This document shows, in pieces, positions 7,372-15,407 of a stretch of 64,000 bases of DNA. The translations under genes were made by a program, and so were the position numbers. This DNA is from Aureispira anguillae (GTDB lineage: Bacteria > Bacteroidota > Bacteroidia > Chitinophagales > Saprospiraceae). The DNA is taken from contig NZ_AP026867.1 in the NCBI RefSeq assembly GCF_026000115.1, positions 1,023,501-1,087,500 of the forward strand, read 5' to 3'. The notes beneath the pieces were generated by a model. The model was not told the origin of the DNA, searched no databases, and worked only from the letters and a program-made list of their open reading frames with translations. Numbering within the stretch: position 1 is the first letter of the stretch; the number at the start of each line of letters is the position of its first letter.

Positions 7372-7980
7372 TTAGGATAATTGTACTTCTGTTAGATAGA
7401 AGCGTAGCGTATATGTATTTTGGGGAAGAATCGTTGAAACAATGGCAGAGTTAGCATCTATTGTTTTGTTGATGCTTTTTAACTCTTGCAAGTTTAATTT
7501 TTCTTGCATAGAATTACGACCGCTAGAAGGGTACAAGGTTTTGATGGGGCTAATGGTATCAACATCCAAACTATCGTCCCAGATGGTAATGGTTCTAGAA
7601 AATTGGCTTTCTTTTCCTGCCAATGTTTCTAAATGAAGATCCTTAACAATGTACTTTCCTGTCAAAAGCTTTCGAATCAGCAATTGATAGTTTTTAGAGA
7701 CCCCAGTGATACTAATATCGCCCGATTGTACATAGTTCAATTGGCTGGCGTATGCTCCGTAAGCGTCAAAAAGTGCAAAGGTATGCTCTTGCGTGGTAGA
7801 AGTGTTTTTAACCTCTATTTCTATATAAAGATCACGTGATACTTTAGGTGCTTTGGCTTGGTATTCTTTGCGCTGTGCTACGGTCGTACTTGGCGAAATA
7901 CCAGCATTGTTATAGTTCTGCACTCGTTGCATTTGTTGTGGTGTAAGATACACCATGCGTTGCCCTCTTCTATTAAACAT
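7372..7980 (-). CDS. Putative capsid-type structural protein (202 aa)
   Basis: First gene of the structural run, behind a candidate promoter. After a basic, glutamine-rich N-terminal arm (MVYLTPQQMQRVQNYNN) the sequence is dominated by alternating strand-like stretches (RDLYIEIEVKNTS, NYQLLIRKLLTGKYIV, SRTITIWDD, YTLRFYLTEVQLS). There are no membrane segments and no cysteines. A basic arm followed by about eight strands is what a single jelly-roll capsid protein looks like, and 200 residues is right for one. It is short for a double jelly-roll protein. I do not recognise a family by sequence, so capsid is an inference from composition, gene order and likely expression. Confidence 0.55.
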   Translation of the reverse strand: MFNRRGQRMVYLTPQQMQRVQNYNNAGISPSTTVAQRKEYQAKAPKVSRDLYIEIEVKNTSTTQEHTFALFDAYGAYASQLNYVQSGDISITGVSKNYQLLIRKLLTGKYIVKDLHLETLAGKESQFSRTITIWDDSLDVDTISPIKTLYPSSGRNSMQEKLNLQELKSINKTIDANSAIVSTILPQNTYTLRFYLTEVQLS

Positions 7981-8022
7981 ACGTTGCGATTTAATTTTTC
8001 AATTTTCTAACATTCTTACCTC

Positions 8023-8053
8023 CAAAGTAAAGGCATATTTAACCACCTTGCAA
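8023..8053 (-). promoter_or_regulatory. Candidate promoter of the structural run
   Basis: On the minus strand TTGC (8053-8050) is followed 20 bases later by TACTTTG (8029-8023), close to the Bacteroidota TTG-N19ish-TAnnTTTG pattern but one base short in the -7 box. It lies 43 bases before the start of the capsid candidate gene. Confidence 0.35.
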
Positions 8054-8274
8054 TAGTTTGGATTTTTTCGAAAATTGTGATTTTTTAAAACGTATTTGGA
8101 TAAGTTTAAATAGAGTAGGGGGGGCAAGTTACATGAAGTAAAATGAAAACATGTAAAATATATAGTAAACTGAATTATATTTACTTAATTGTGTGTTTAA
8201 ATATGAAATTGATACTATATACTCATGAAGTTATTGTGTAAGTAATTGTAAAACAGTCTAAATAGCATTTGCAT

Positions 8275-8823
8275 ATGAATCTAGAATTAAATTTCTTAGG
8301 TAAGAACCATAATTATATAAAAATTGAGCTGAAAAATTTAGCTATTATTAATAATTCAGAAGATCTTAATAGACTTAGGGAAGCTTTTTATTATGTAAGT
8401 AATATTGCAAAAACATTTTATAGTTCAGAGCTGGGGTCTGAATATGCTCATACTGATTCCAAAATTCTAAAAATTGAGTATAATTCACCAGCGGAAATAA
8501 TAGCATGGGTGAACCCAAGTTGGATTGCTGTGTTTTTATTTATTATAGCCCAATATGATAATCTTTTTAGGAACTCTAGGAGGTTTATTAGGCACTTATT
8601 TAGAAAGAGAGATATATTGGAGTCTATGGTAAATTTTAGGGGGGTAACTACTGACGAACTTCTAGCTTTAAAATCACATATTTCATTTTTGTTGGCTTAT
8701 AAAATAGATGAAATACAAATTATTCTTCTAAAATTTGGAATAACCCTTGAATATTTAAAAAGGTCGTTAATTGGATTTGATGGGAGAATTGAAATTGAAA
8801 TCAAGGATAGAATGAGAAACTAA
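8275..8823 (+). CDS. Hypothetical protein (182 aa)
   Basis: Start set at the ATG at 8275. It is the only rightward gene between the ATPase and structural modules. The N-terminal half begins with strand-like LELNFLGKNHNYIKIELKNL, followed by a helical, hydrophobic middle (PSWIAVFLFIIAQYD, about 84-98) that may be a membrane or buried helix, and a charged C-terminal half. An unusually AT-rich leader of nearly 290 bases precedes it and a hairpin follows the stop. Its lone opposite orientation suggests a late-acquired accessory gene. No family is recognised. Confidence 0.55.
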   Translation: MNLELNFLGKNHNYIKIELKNLAIINNSEDLNRLREAFYYVSNIAKTFYSSELGSEYAHTDSKILKIEYNSPAEIIAWVNPSWIAVFLFIIAQYDNLFRNSRRFIRHLFRKRDILESMVNFRGVTTDELLALKSHISFLLAYKIDEIQIILLKFGITLEYLKRSLIGFDGRIEIEIKDRMRN

Positions 8824-8851
8824 TGTTTAAAATGTTCCTTTCTTAGTTTAA

Positions 8852-8880
8852 CAGGCAACCAATTTGGTTGCCTGCTAGTT
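8852..8880. terminator. Hairpin between convergent genes, possible terminator
   Basis: A perfect 9-bp stem CAGGCAACC / GGTTGCCTG with a 5-base loop, between the stops of the rightward 182-aa gene and the leftward 78-aa gene. The T run on either side is weak (CTAGTTTAT on the plus strand), so efficiency is uncertain. It can act in both directions. Confidence 0.55.
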
Positions 8881-8907
8881 TATGTCTATGTTGAAGCCTT
8901 TTGCTTT

Positions 8908-9144
8908 CTATTTACTATGCAATAAAATATCCTTGATGCTCTTAAAAGTCATTTCTGCATTCTCTCGTTGTTGTTCGTTGGGAACATGCTCTTTCTTTGA
9001 AAAATATTCAATCACAGCATCACTAAAAACATCAATACAGGACGTTCTGTTTTCCTTGATATACTGTAAAGCCAGTTGCACCTCCTTTTTTTGTTTGTCT
9101 ACCATTTGTCTAATAATAAGGGATTCAGAATTATAGGTATTCAA
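8908..9144 (-). CDS. Small hypothetical helical protein (78 aa)
   Basis: A soluble, charged, helical protein (e.g. DKQKKEVQLALQYIKENR, then NEQQRENAEMTFKSIKDI). No membrane segment and no recognised domain. It sits 163 bases downstream of the methyltransferase gene, behind a hairpin with a T run, so it may be transcribed from its own promoter. The size and helical nature would suit a small regulator or an anti-defence peptide, but that is a guess. Confidence 0.5.
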   Translation of the reverse strand: MNTYNSESLIIRQMVDKQKKEVQLALQYIKENRTSCIDVFSDAVIEYFSKKEHVPNEQQRENAEMTFKSIKDILLHSK

Positions 9145-9249
9145 CCTGCGTGTTAAAACAAAAATAGTAATATTAAAATAATAAATGAAACATTTTGTTT
9201 TAAATAAATCATAAAAAAGTAAACTTTATGTTTTTAAATTTGAATAAAA

Positions 9250-9291
9250 GGAAAAAAAAGAACAAACCCCTTTCTGTAAAAAGAAAGAGAC
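9250..9291 (-). terminator. Probable intrinsic terminator after the DNA methyltransferase gene
   Basis: On the minus strand CTTTCT pairs with AGAAAG across a TTTTAC loop, extended by two or three weaker pairs, and is followed by TTTGTTC and a run of eight T (9257-9250). Confidence 0.5.
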
Positions 9292-9307
9292 TCATTCTAA
9301 AATAAAC

Positions 9308-9967
9308 CTATAATTCCAAGCGTTTTATAGCAATCTCATAGTAATTAGATTGAATCTCATAGCCTATAAATTTCCGATTAAGTTTTTTACAAGCCAAGGC
9401 AGTTGTGCCACTTCCAACAAAACAATCCAGCACCGTTTCATTTTCCTCTGTAGCAGAGGCGACCAATTTCTCCATGAGTTCAATTGGTTTTTGCGTAGGG
9501 TGTATTTTCTCACCATTGGTTTTCTTTGCGCCAGAAGAAAAGGCAGGAATTCGCCAAATATTAAGCCCTTTTTTATAGCGATTGTAAACAGGACTAGGAT
9601 TCGTACAAAAAATAATATCCTCATGGCAAAAGGAATAATAACAGCCCGCACCGCTTTTTTTGTCCCAAGTTATTCGATTTCTAATTGTAAAAATTTGCTC
9701 CAAAATGGGATAGAAAAAAGGATAAGTCCGCCAATCACAAAAAACGTATAGCTCCCCATTGGGTTTGAGTACTCTTTTAAATTCTGTAAACACCGCCTTA
9801 AAAAATGGTTCTACCAAGTTTAAGTCGCTGTACGTGCCTTTTGTTCCATTGTGTGTCATACCGCAAAAATAGGGAGGGTCTGTGATCACAGCATCAATAG
9901 AGCCAGTTGCTAATGTTTTTAATCCATCTAAGCAATTTTTGTTACGGATGGAAATTTGTTCGTTCAT
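9308..9967 (-). CDS. DNA methyltransferase, N6-adenine/N4-cytosine type, beta group
   Basis: The protein is 219 residues long. The catalytic motif IV TDPPY is at about residues 34-38, before the AdoMet-binding motif I DCFVGSGTTALACKKL at about 178-193. This order (IV then I) is that of the beta group of amino-methyltransferases. The family transfers a methyl group from S-adenosylmethionine to the exocyclic amino group of adenine or cytosine in DNA. No partner restriction gene lies beside it, so it looks like an orphan phage methyltransferase, which commonly protects phage DNA from host restriction. Target sequence cannot be read from the protein. Confidence 0.88.
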   Translation of the reverse strand: MNEQISIRNKNCLDGLKTLATGSIDAVITDPPYFCGMTHNGTKGTYSDLNLVEPFFKAVFTEFKRVLKPNGELYVFCDWRTYPFFYPILEQIFTIRNRITWDKKSGAGCYYSFCHEDIIFCTNPSPVYNRYKKGLNIWRIPAFSSGAKKTNGEKIHPTQKPIELMEKLVASATEENETVLDCFVGSGTTALACKKLNRKFIGYEIQSNYYEIAIKRLEL

Positions 9968-10041
9968 GAAAAATAGTTAAAAAGTGAATGAAAATAATTT
10001 GCCCTTTTTAACAAGTCAAGTATCTAGTTATGTGTAGAAAA

Positions 10042-10641
10042 TTAAAAGTTCTTATAACAGTAAAATTTCCCTAAAACACTTTGCCCTTTTCGCTCGGCTT
10101 CCGCAGCAGCTCTATTGAACGTCTGAGCAGCAGAAATAAGCGCCTTAGGATTGGCGACTTTGATGTCTGATTTTTTAGGAATTGAGGTTAATTTGCCAAT
10201 AAAAAGGAATTTGATATACCCCCACATTTTGGGCGGTAAATCATTAAATTGATGGACAATAACAAAAATATCAACACTAATATGCCGATGTTGGATAACC
10301 ACCTTTTTTAAGGCTTTATTATGGTTCCAATTGGGTTCCACATACATGGCTGCATCGTCCATAATAATATTACCATTTCTAAAAAATTTATGGATATTGC
10401 CCCAAACTTCCTCTGCTCCATAATCATCAAATAGAATCTTTCGAACCCCTGTTTTAAAACCTAATGCTTTTTTAGTTGGAGGAATAGCTTTGATTTTATC
10501 CCAGCCCTGAACCGTTTCATTGTCAATAATAACCAAGACTTTCCCACCCAACCGTTTGACGTGTTTGAGGACTTCCGTTGTTTTTCCTGTTCCTGTTGTA
10601 CCAACATAGGCATGGCACATTGTCTGAGCTTTGTCTCCCAT
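10042..10641 (-). CDS. Putative genome-packaging ATPase, A32-like
   Basis: The protein is 199 residues long. The Walker A motif GTTGTGKTTE is at about residues 14-23. A Walker B-like strand with two acids, NIIMDDAAMYV, lies at about 112-122, and VIVHQFNDLP at about 150-159 matches the sensor region seen in the small FtsK/HerA-clade packaging ATPases of PRD1, PM2 and FLiP-like phages (known from the family). There is no membrane segment, which argues against a filamentous-phage Zot protein. The gene starts 2 bases after the stop of the acidic protein gene, so it is coupled to it. It would pump DNA into preformed procapsids. This gene is the best single piece of evidence for a tailless phage. 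Confidence 0.72.
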   Translation of the reverse strand: MGDKAQTMCHAYVGTTGTGKTTEVLKHVKRLGGKVLVIIDNETVQGWDKIKAIPPTKKALGFKTGVRKILFDDYGAEEVWGNIHKFFRNGNIIMDDAAMYVEPNWNHNKALKKVVIQHRHISVDIFVIVHQFNDLPPKMWGYIKFLFIGKLTSIPKKSDIKVANPKALISAAQTFNRAAAEAERKGQSVLGKFYCYKNF

Positions 10642-10643
10642 AA

Positions 10644-11246
10644 TTAAAGCATTGCGGCTTGTGGTTTTTGTTTTTTATCCTTTTTGGTATTGATGTTGCG
10701 AATGTTATCGCCCGTTGGAGCTTGCCCCTTAGTAAACTGTTTTTTTAATTGATTGGCCAACTGAAATTTCATAAATAGATTTGTCCCCAAAGAAACAGCA
10801 ATAACCATTTCAGGACCCCAGCGGAACTTCCATTTTTTATACACAATAGCAGCGCAATCAATCAAATCTTTATATTCTGGACTGCTTAAATCTTTGTATG
10901 TCCTAAACTGGATGGAATTGTCCCAAGTACCGTATACATTTTGACTAAATAATTTAGCAGTTGTATCATCGTAAAACCAAAAGAAAAGACGAGCAGCTGC
11001 TCGATCTTCATCATTGATACTCGAAGCATCTATAGGATCCCTTTCGTCGTCATCGTCGCCCAAATCTTCAGGATCATCATCTCCCAAAACCACCTCCCTA
11101 GCTTTGTCCCCTCTTTGCTGTTGGTAAGCTTCCGAATCGTCCCCTCCATTTAATAAGTCATCCAAGGTCTTTGAAGCAGCTTCTTTTTTATCCGTTGTTG
11201 CTTCCGTCGTTTCTTGGTTCAATGCATCCGTTGTTGGATCCTCCAT
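10644..11246 (-). CDS. Acidic hypothetical protein (200 aa), phage assembly candidate
   Basis: The first 80 residues are strongly acidic and low in complexity (e.g. VVLGDDDPEDLGDDDDERDP). The remaining part is more ordered, with a WG-containing hydrophobic stretch (RWGPEMVIAVSLGTNLF, about 143-159) that could be a membrane or buried helix, then a lysine/glutamine-rich basic tail. An acidic N-terminus and basic C-terminus resemble scaffold or DNA-mimic proteins, but no family is recognised. Its start lies inside the upstream gene (59-base overlap in another frame), and it abuts the ATPase gene, so the three form one operon. Confidence 0.6.
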   Translation of the reverse strand: MEDPTTDALNQETTEATTDKKEAASKTLDDLLNGGDDSEAYQQQRGDKAREVVLGDDDPEDLGDDDDERDPIDASSINDEDRAAARLFFWFYDDTTAKLFSQNVYGTWDNSIQFRTYKDLSSPEYKDLIDCAAIVYKKWKFRWGPEMVIAVSLGTNLFMKFQLANQLKKQFTKGQAPTGDNIRNINTKKDKKQKPQAAML

Positions 11247-11868
11247 TTTCTTTGGTCTTTAGTTCAATTATTTTTTTTATCATATCGGCAAATTCCTCCA
11301 AGCTGTAATTTTTTAAAATATCGGCTTTTAGGTCTTTTCCATCAGCAGAAAAGGCTAACTCCATAACTCTTATTTTATCCTTTACAGGAGTGAGCGCAAA
11401 AGAAATTTTAATTGCTGAGTTAGGGGCAATTTTGCCTTCATCAATTAATTGATTTTGCCGTTGAGCTGCAAAGGCCGCTATTTTGTCCTGGTTATTAATC
11501 AGCATACCAAAAACTTTGTTGGCTATTCCAATTGGACCACCCAAAAGTGTAAAAATTTGATTCATTGCCATTCCAGAAAAACCACTGTCAAACATGATAT
11601 ATTTTTTAGTTGATTTATAATAAAGCATTGGGATCCCATTGTCGCACCTTTTTCCTTGATGTTCACTCAAATATCCCTGTTCTGCCAATCGTTTTAAAAC
11701 GTATCGAACCCTTGATTTTAAGTCTTTAAGCCCTTTCCCTTGTTGATAGTAAAAATCCGTTTGTTGGGCAACCGAAGCGACGATAAGCGCAATATAAGCC
11801 TCTCCACTAGATTCGGTGACTTCCACCACAGCTGCAAAAACGTTTTGTTGTAATTCGATACTATACAC
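11188..11868 (-). CDS. Winged-helix-like hypothetical protein (226 aa)
   Basis: The best start is GTG at 11868; no closer ATG exists before residue 90. The N-terminal 75 residues look like a winged helix: helix-turn-helix pattern ending DLKSRVRYVLKRLAEQGYLS, then a basic strand-turn-strand. The middle contains a hydrophobic GLY-rich helix (MNQIFTLLGGPIGIANKVFG, about 99-118), the C-terminus is charged and ends in a short GSNNG repeat. It heads the ATPase operon, next to a divergent promoter region rich in TTGATT repeats. It may regulate that region, or act in assembly. No family is recognised. Confidence 0.6.
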   Translation of the reverse strand: MYSIELQQNVFAAVVEVTESSGEAYIALIVASVAQQTDFYYQQGKGLKDLKSRVRYVLKRLAEQGYLSEHQGKRCDNGIPMLYYKSTKKYIMFDSGFSGMAMNQIFTLLGGPIGIANKVFGMLINNQDKIAAFAAQRQNQLIDEGKIAPNSAIKISFALTPVKDKIRVMELAFSADGKDLKADILKNYSLEEFADMIKKIIELKTKENGGSNNGCIEPRNDGSNNG

Positions 11869-11989
11869 AGGTTATTTTTGATTATAAATTTACGTTTTTG
11901 TTTTAATAAAATCAAATTATTGATTTTTTAAAACGGTTTTGATTGATTTTTAGCCGTATTTTAATTATTTTTAATCAAAAAAATGATTT
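11869..11989. promoter_or_regulatory. Divergent control region with repeated TTGATTTT boxes
   Basis: This 121-base gap between divergent genes contains TTTTGATT or its complement AATCAAAA about five times, including a palindrome AAAATCAA-ATTA-TTGATTTT at 11908-11927. Such clustering suggests operators for a dimeric DNA-binding protein, perhaps the winged-helix-like product next to it. Confidence 0.42.
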
Positions 11990-12331
11990 ATGGGAAACAT
12001 TAAGATTGAAATCACAGAAGACAAAGGATCAGGAAAACGCTATGGCATAAAAGCAACTGAAGTACCTAACGGATTTGAAAAATTCCTTTTTGGAGCTAAA
12101 GAAAAAGTGTATAAGGTGCTGCTAATGTCTAGACCTAAAATAAGCCCTGAGAAAGCTAAAGAGATGCTTAAAACGCTTTTTGATAACCAAGAAGCTTGGA
12201 AGGAAAACAAGGGCAAAAAATGTGATTATTTGGCTCGTTTATCAGAATATCCTTTAGCCACTTTTTTTATTACCAATACAACTTGTAACAATGATGCAAC
12301 TAAAACCAGCAAAAAAACTGACGACCAATAA
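11990..12331 (+). CDS. Hypothetical protein (113 aa)
   Basis: A soluble, lysine-rich protein. The N-terminal half is strand-like (NIKIEITEDKGSGKRYGIKA), the second half helical (SPEKAKEMLKTLFDNQEAW) with three cysteines in the last 40 residues. The C-terminus overlaps the start of the next gene by 41 bases in another frame, which suggests coupled translation. A single-stranded-DNA-binding or minor structural role would fit the style, but I recognise no family. Confidence 0.58.
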   Translation: MGNIKIEITEDKGSGKRYGIKATEVPNGFEKFLFGAKEKVYKVLLMSRPKISPEKAKEMLKTLFDNQEAWKENKGKKCDYLARLSEYPLATFFITNTTCNNDATKTSKKTDDQ

Positions 12332-12920
12332 AGTAATTAAATCAGCGCACAATTGGCTGTTTTTTACCATTACCAAAAATGGAATTTTAGATTGTAGTTC
12401 TATGGTTGAAATTGTTTTTTATGGTCAACATCATGGAGGACAACTAAAGGACAACCCTAATGGAAAAAAGGCTCTAGCTAGATACTCTACAAACCAAGTC
12501 TTTGCTAGTGGCTCTTATATGCAGCCCTTACCGCCCAATTTGGATCGCAGCCAGATGTCTGTACAAATCTATTTTTTTATGGATGAGGATGTTTTTATAC
12601 AAATAGATAACTTTGATTTTAATCAAAAATTTGAGGGGGAGTCTATTATTGTTCAAAACAGGGACGAAAATGATCCTTTGTATTATGTAAATATAGGTTC
12701 TTTATTTAGTGTTGCTGCTGCAAATGCCGAGCCTATTGCTATTAGTGATCCTTCTCAATTTAAATTGGTTCAAAAAGGAAAAAGTGCCTATAAGGTTTTT
12801 GATCTTGGAGGGGGGCAATTTAAAATTGCTCGTGCGGATACGGGGGCTAATGTCAATCCTACCTCGCCTACTGGTCGTGGGATCCTTAAATTGTATGGGG
12901 AGTTATCTAGTGAAGGATAA
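12291..12920 (+). CDS. Beta-rich hypothetical protein (209 aa), second capsid or spike candidate
   Basis: There are two adjacent ATG codons at 12291 and 12294; either could be used. The protein has no membrane segment and is rich in strand-like segments (NWLFFTITKNGILDC, MSVQIYFFMDEDVFIQIDNF, YKVFDLGGGQFKIARADTG) and in N, G and D turns. It starts within the preceding gene and its stop abuts the stop of the next, convergent gene with no base between. A structural protein is plausible; in phages with two single jelly-roll capsid proteins the pair is of similar size to this one and the 202-aa protein. I recognise no family. Confidence 0.5.
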   Translation: MMQLKPAKKLTTNKVIKSAHNWLFFTITKNGILDCSSMVEIVFYGQHHGGQLKDNPNGKKALARYSTNQVFASGSYMQPLPPNLDRSQMSVQIYFFMDEDVFIQIDNFDFNQKFEGESIIVQNRDENDPLYYVNIGSLFSVAAANAEPIAISDPSQFKLVQKGKSAYKVFDLGGGQFKIARADTGANVNPTSPTGRGILKLYGELSSEG

Positions 12921-13994
12921 TTATCTTAATGTTTCAAAAAATGAATTGACTTTATCTCTTTCAGATCCTAACTCCTTTGAAGATTCGTGGACAAGAATAT
13001 TTTCGGATTTGTTGTCAATAATATCTTTTATATTGTCTGGTGTGAAGTTCCTTAAATCAATATAATACTTACTTTCTTTTAATGGAGATTTTTTTCCGCC
13101 AAAAGATAATATTAATTCCATTTTAAAATTTTGGATCATTAATGGCTCTGTATATAATAATATTTTTTCTGAAAAGAAAGCAGGTCTATTGAAATAGAGA
13201 ATATCAGTAATATTATTTCTATTAGCTAGCGATCCATTGTATTGATAGTCAATTCCTTTGTTTTGATAAAGATGTGGAGCACGTATTGATTCACTAAATT
13301 TCCCATTATTTATAAAAAGACTAACATTTACATTTTCCTCATTTAATAATGAACTATGATTAAATATCGCAACATTAATATTAAGAATTGCGGAATGTCT
13401 TGAAGAGGAAAATCCCGAAGGTGAAGATAGAGTTATGGAGTGGAAATCTATGTATCCCCCTAGGTTAGGATATTTTTTTTGTTTAAATAAAGCCTCTACA
13501 TAATGATGAGGAGCTTTATTGGTTTGACCATCTAATCGCATATAATAAATGCTATTAAATTGGTGCGGTTTTGTAAAACTTTCCTCTACTTCAAATACAT
13601 AAACATACTTGTTGTTCCCTGCATCTATTGTATGCATTCTTATTTGTGCAGCTAGTGGTATTATTCTATTTGTTATTTTAGATATAAAACTATCTTTAGA
13701 AATTAATTTGTCAACAGGATCTAATTCACCTTTAAATACTTTCGTTTTTTTGCTGTTATCATATTCACCTTTAGGAGCTCCCCAAACAAGTAATCCTCCA
13801 TTAGAATTTAAGAAGGCACAAATTGTTTTTAATATGCCTTCTTCCTTTTTTTTATGGTCATTAATACCTCTAGCAAAGTAAGATTTATACTCTACAATAT
13901 CAGATTCCTCTTGTTCTGTTACAAAGAATTGCTCAATATCATTTTTTGTTAATTCGACTAGGTTTTTTCCAAGGATTTTTTTCGCAAATTCCAT
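12921..13994 (-). CDS. AlbA_2 / Schlafen-type putative nuclease or DNA-binding protein
   Basis: The protein is 357 residues long. The N-terminal domain (about 30-150) carries the AlbA_2 pattern: ESDIVEYKSYF with the E-x-K pair, then ILKTICAFLNSNGGLLVWGAPK, the hallmark 'AF.N..GG.L..G' segment. In animals and in several bacterial systems this Schlafen core binds or cuts tRNA or DNA. The C-terminal half (160-357) has beta-rich unknown sequence. The gene is the third of a leftward series methyltransferase, PD-(D/E)XK-like protein, AlbA_2 protein, so it may be an accessory of a restriction or defence cassette. Family assignment is good; activity is not shown. Confidence 0.8.
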   Translation of the reverse strand: MEFAKKILGKNLVELTKNDIEQFFVTEQEESDIVEYKSYFARGINDHKKKEEGILKTICAFLNSNGGLLVWGAPKGEYDNSKKTKVFKGELDPVDKLISKDSFISKITNRIIPLAAQIRMHTIDAGNNKYVYVFEVEESFTKPHQFNSIYYMRLDGQTNKAPHHYVEALFKQKKYPNLGGYIDFHSITLSSPSGFSSSRHSAILNINVAIFNHSSLLNEENVNVSLFINNGKFSESIRAPHLYQNKGIDYQYNGSLANRNNITDILYFNRPAFFSEKILLYTEPLMIQNFKMELILSFGGKKSPLKESKYYIDLRNFTPDNIKDIIDNKSENILVHESSKELGSERDKVNSFFETLR

Positions 13995-14072
13995 ATTAGT
14001 TTTAGTGGTTTAGGTGCATTAAAAGTTTTAATGGTAGTATAGATAGGTTTATCTAATTACTTGATGATTTTT

Positions 14073-15407
14073 TTATTCTATAGAAATACTAGCAGAATGT
14101 TCTTTTTTATAAATTAGTTCTCCCACAGTTTCAAAAAGTTTATTACCAATATTGTCTAATGTAATTTCGCCTTTTTTAAAATCGAAATATAGATGTAATA
14201 ACTGGGTGCTAGTTAAAATACAATGCTCCTGCTTGTTGACATAATTCATCATTTGATTTGGAAAATTGGGTTTATCAATTGTTTCTATACGTTCATTTAG
14301 AGGAGTTTCTCTATATGTATTAGCTATTAAAATGCCTTTAGGTTCTGTTCCTTTGTCTATGTGGTAATTAGTAACCCATTTTTGTAACTGAGCAGCATGT
14401 TTCTCAGCAGCACTTTTTTTTATTCCTTTGATTTCTACAACTCCAACTTTGTCTTGGAATTTAATAATTAAATCATCCCTTCCTTTTTCAGTTTCCTCAA
14501 AAGTAAAACCAATTTCTCTTAAAACTTTTTCTACCGTTGTTTCAAGTGGATCGCTCTGTCCTGTAAAAAGTGTTTTTAGTTTATTGAATTCACTTATAGT
14601 TTCCTCTTGATCTTTTATTTTTTGTTCAATTAAAGCTTTTTGTTTCATCAATTCTTCTAATTCTTTTGTGGCTTTATTTTCTCCTGGTAATTTGCATTTG
14701 TTTGCCCATTCTGGTAGTTGCCAATTGGTTGGTTTAGGTAAAGGGATGTCAAATTCTTTCGTAAAAGAATTTAATTTAGAAAGGAAGTTATTCACAATAT
14801 CAATTGAATATAAACTATTGTTAATACCAATATTAGGGAAAATAAAAACTTTTCCAGGGTTTATAGGAATGTAACTTCCAACAACGTTTGAAGTATCCTT
14901 AATATGCATTATGGGAATCCCTACTTTACCTAACAATGTTCGATTATATGAAAAGTGTTTCCCTTCAGAAACTATAAATTGTTTTAAAGATTGATTCTCA
15001 ATGCAAGAAATATTAGATCCTAAAAGTTCTTCTGTTTGAAAATTTTCTAATAGAGAAGTAGGGATTAGATTGCTAAAGTCAATAGTTTTTTTTATCTGAT
15101 TTTTATCAACTGTGAAATGAAAATCAATCGGGGCAAAGTTTGGCGAAAGTAAAATTAGCCTTCTTTTAAGTTTGAAAAAAGTTTTAAGCTCAGTTTTTCT
15201 TTTCTCAAAAATGGCTTGAAGTTGTTTAAAATTATTTAATCCTATACTCCTATTTGACATTAGTTTATAATGATAGTGTGTAGCATTCATGTTCCAAAAA
15301 ATGATATCTCCATCAAGAAAAGTGTTTTTTGAATCAAATAGAATCCTATCAACTTTAAATTGGTTACTTTTTTCGATAAGGTTAAAGTTAATAGTAAGGA
15401 TTTTCAT
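14073..15407 (-). CDS. Putative PD-(D/E)XK restriction-type nuclease (444 aa)
   Basis: The C-terminal part shows a Mrr/RecB-like nuclease core: LETTVEKVLREIGFTFE (helix 1), KGRDDLIIKF (acid D), then VGVVEIKGI (E-x-K), at about residues 290-340, followed by a helix and ILIANTYRE. A coiled-coil stretch (about 235-275, ELEELMKQKALIEQKIKDQE) separates it from an N-terminal domain of unknown type with several strand-like segments. Proteins of this build cut foreign or modified DNA. The adenine methyltransferase gene lies 143 bases upstream on the same strand, so the two may be a restriction-modification pair. The nuclease motif is visible; the pairing is inferred. Confidence 0.68.
   Translation of the reverse strand: MKILTINFNLIEKSNQFKVDRILFDSKNTFLDGDIIFWNMNATHYHYKLMSNRSIGLNNFKQLQAIFEKRKTELKTFFKLKRRLILLSPNFAPIDFHFTVDKNQIKKTIDFSNLIPTSLLENFQTEELLGSNISCIENQSLKQFIVSEGKHFSYNRTLLGKVGIPIMHIKDTSNVVGSYIPINPGKVFIFPNIGINNSLYSIDIVNNFLSKLNSFTKEFDIPLPKPTNWQLPEWANKCKLPGENKATKELEELMKQKALIEQKIKDQEETISEFNKLKTLFTGQSDPLETTVEKVLREIGFTFEETEKGRDDLIIKFQDKVGVVEIKGIKKSAAEKHAAQLQKWVTNYHIDKGTEPKGILIANTYRETPLNERIETIDKPNFPNQMMNYVNKQEHCILTSTQLLHLYFDFKKGEITLDNIGNKLFETVGELIYKKEHSASISIE

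Noticed and set aside
7981-8274. Short frames in the leader before the 182-aa gene
   Set aside because: Very AT-rich, no start with plausible leader, no conserved features.
10042-10641. Zot-like assembly ATPase of a filamentous phage
   Set aside because: There is no membrane segment, no coat-protein-like gene series with signal peptides, and a lysozyme-like gene is present, which filamentous phages do not need.
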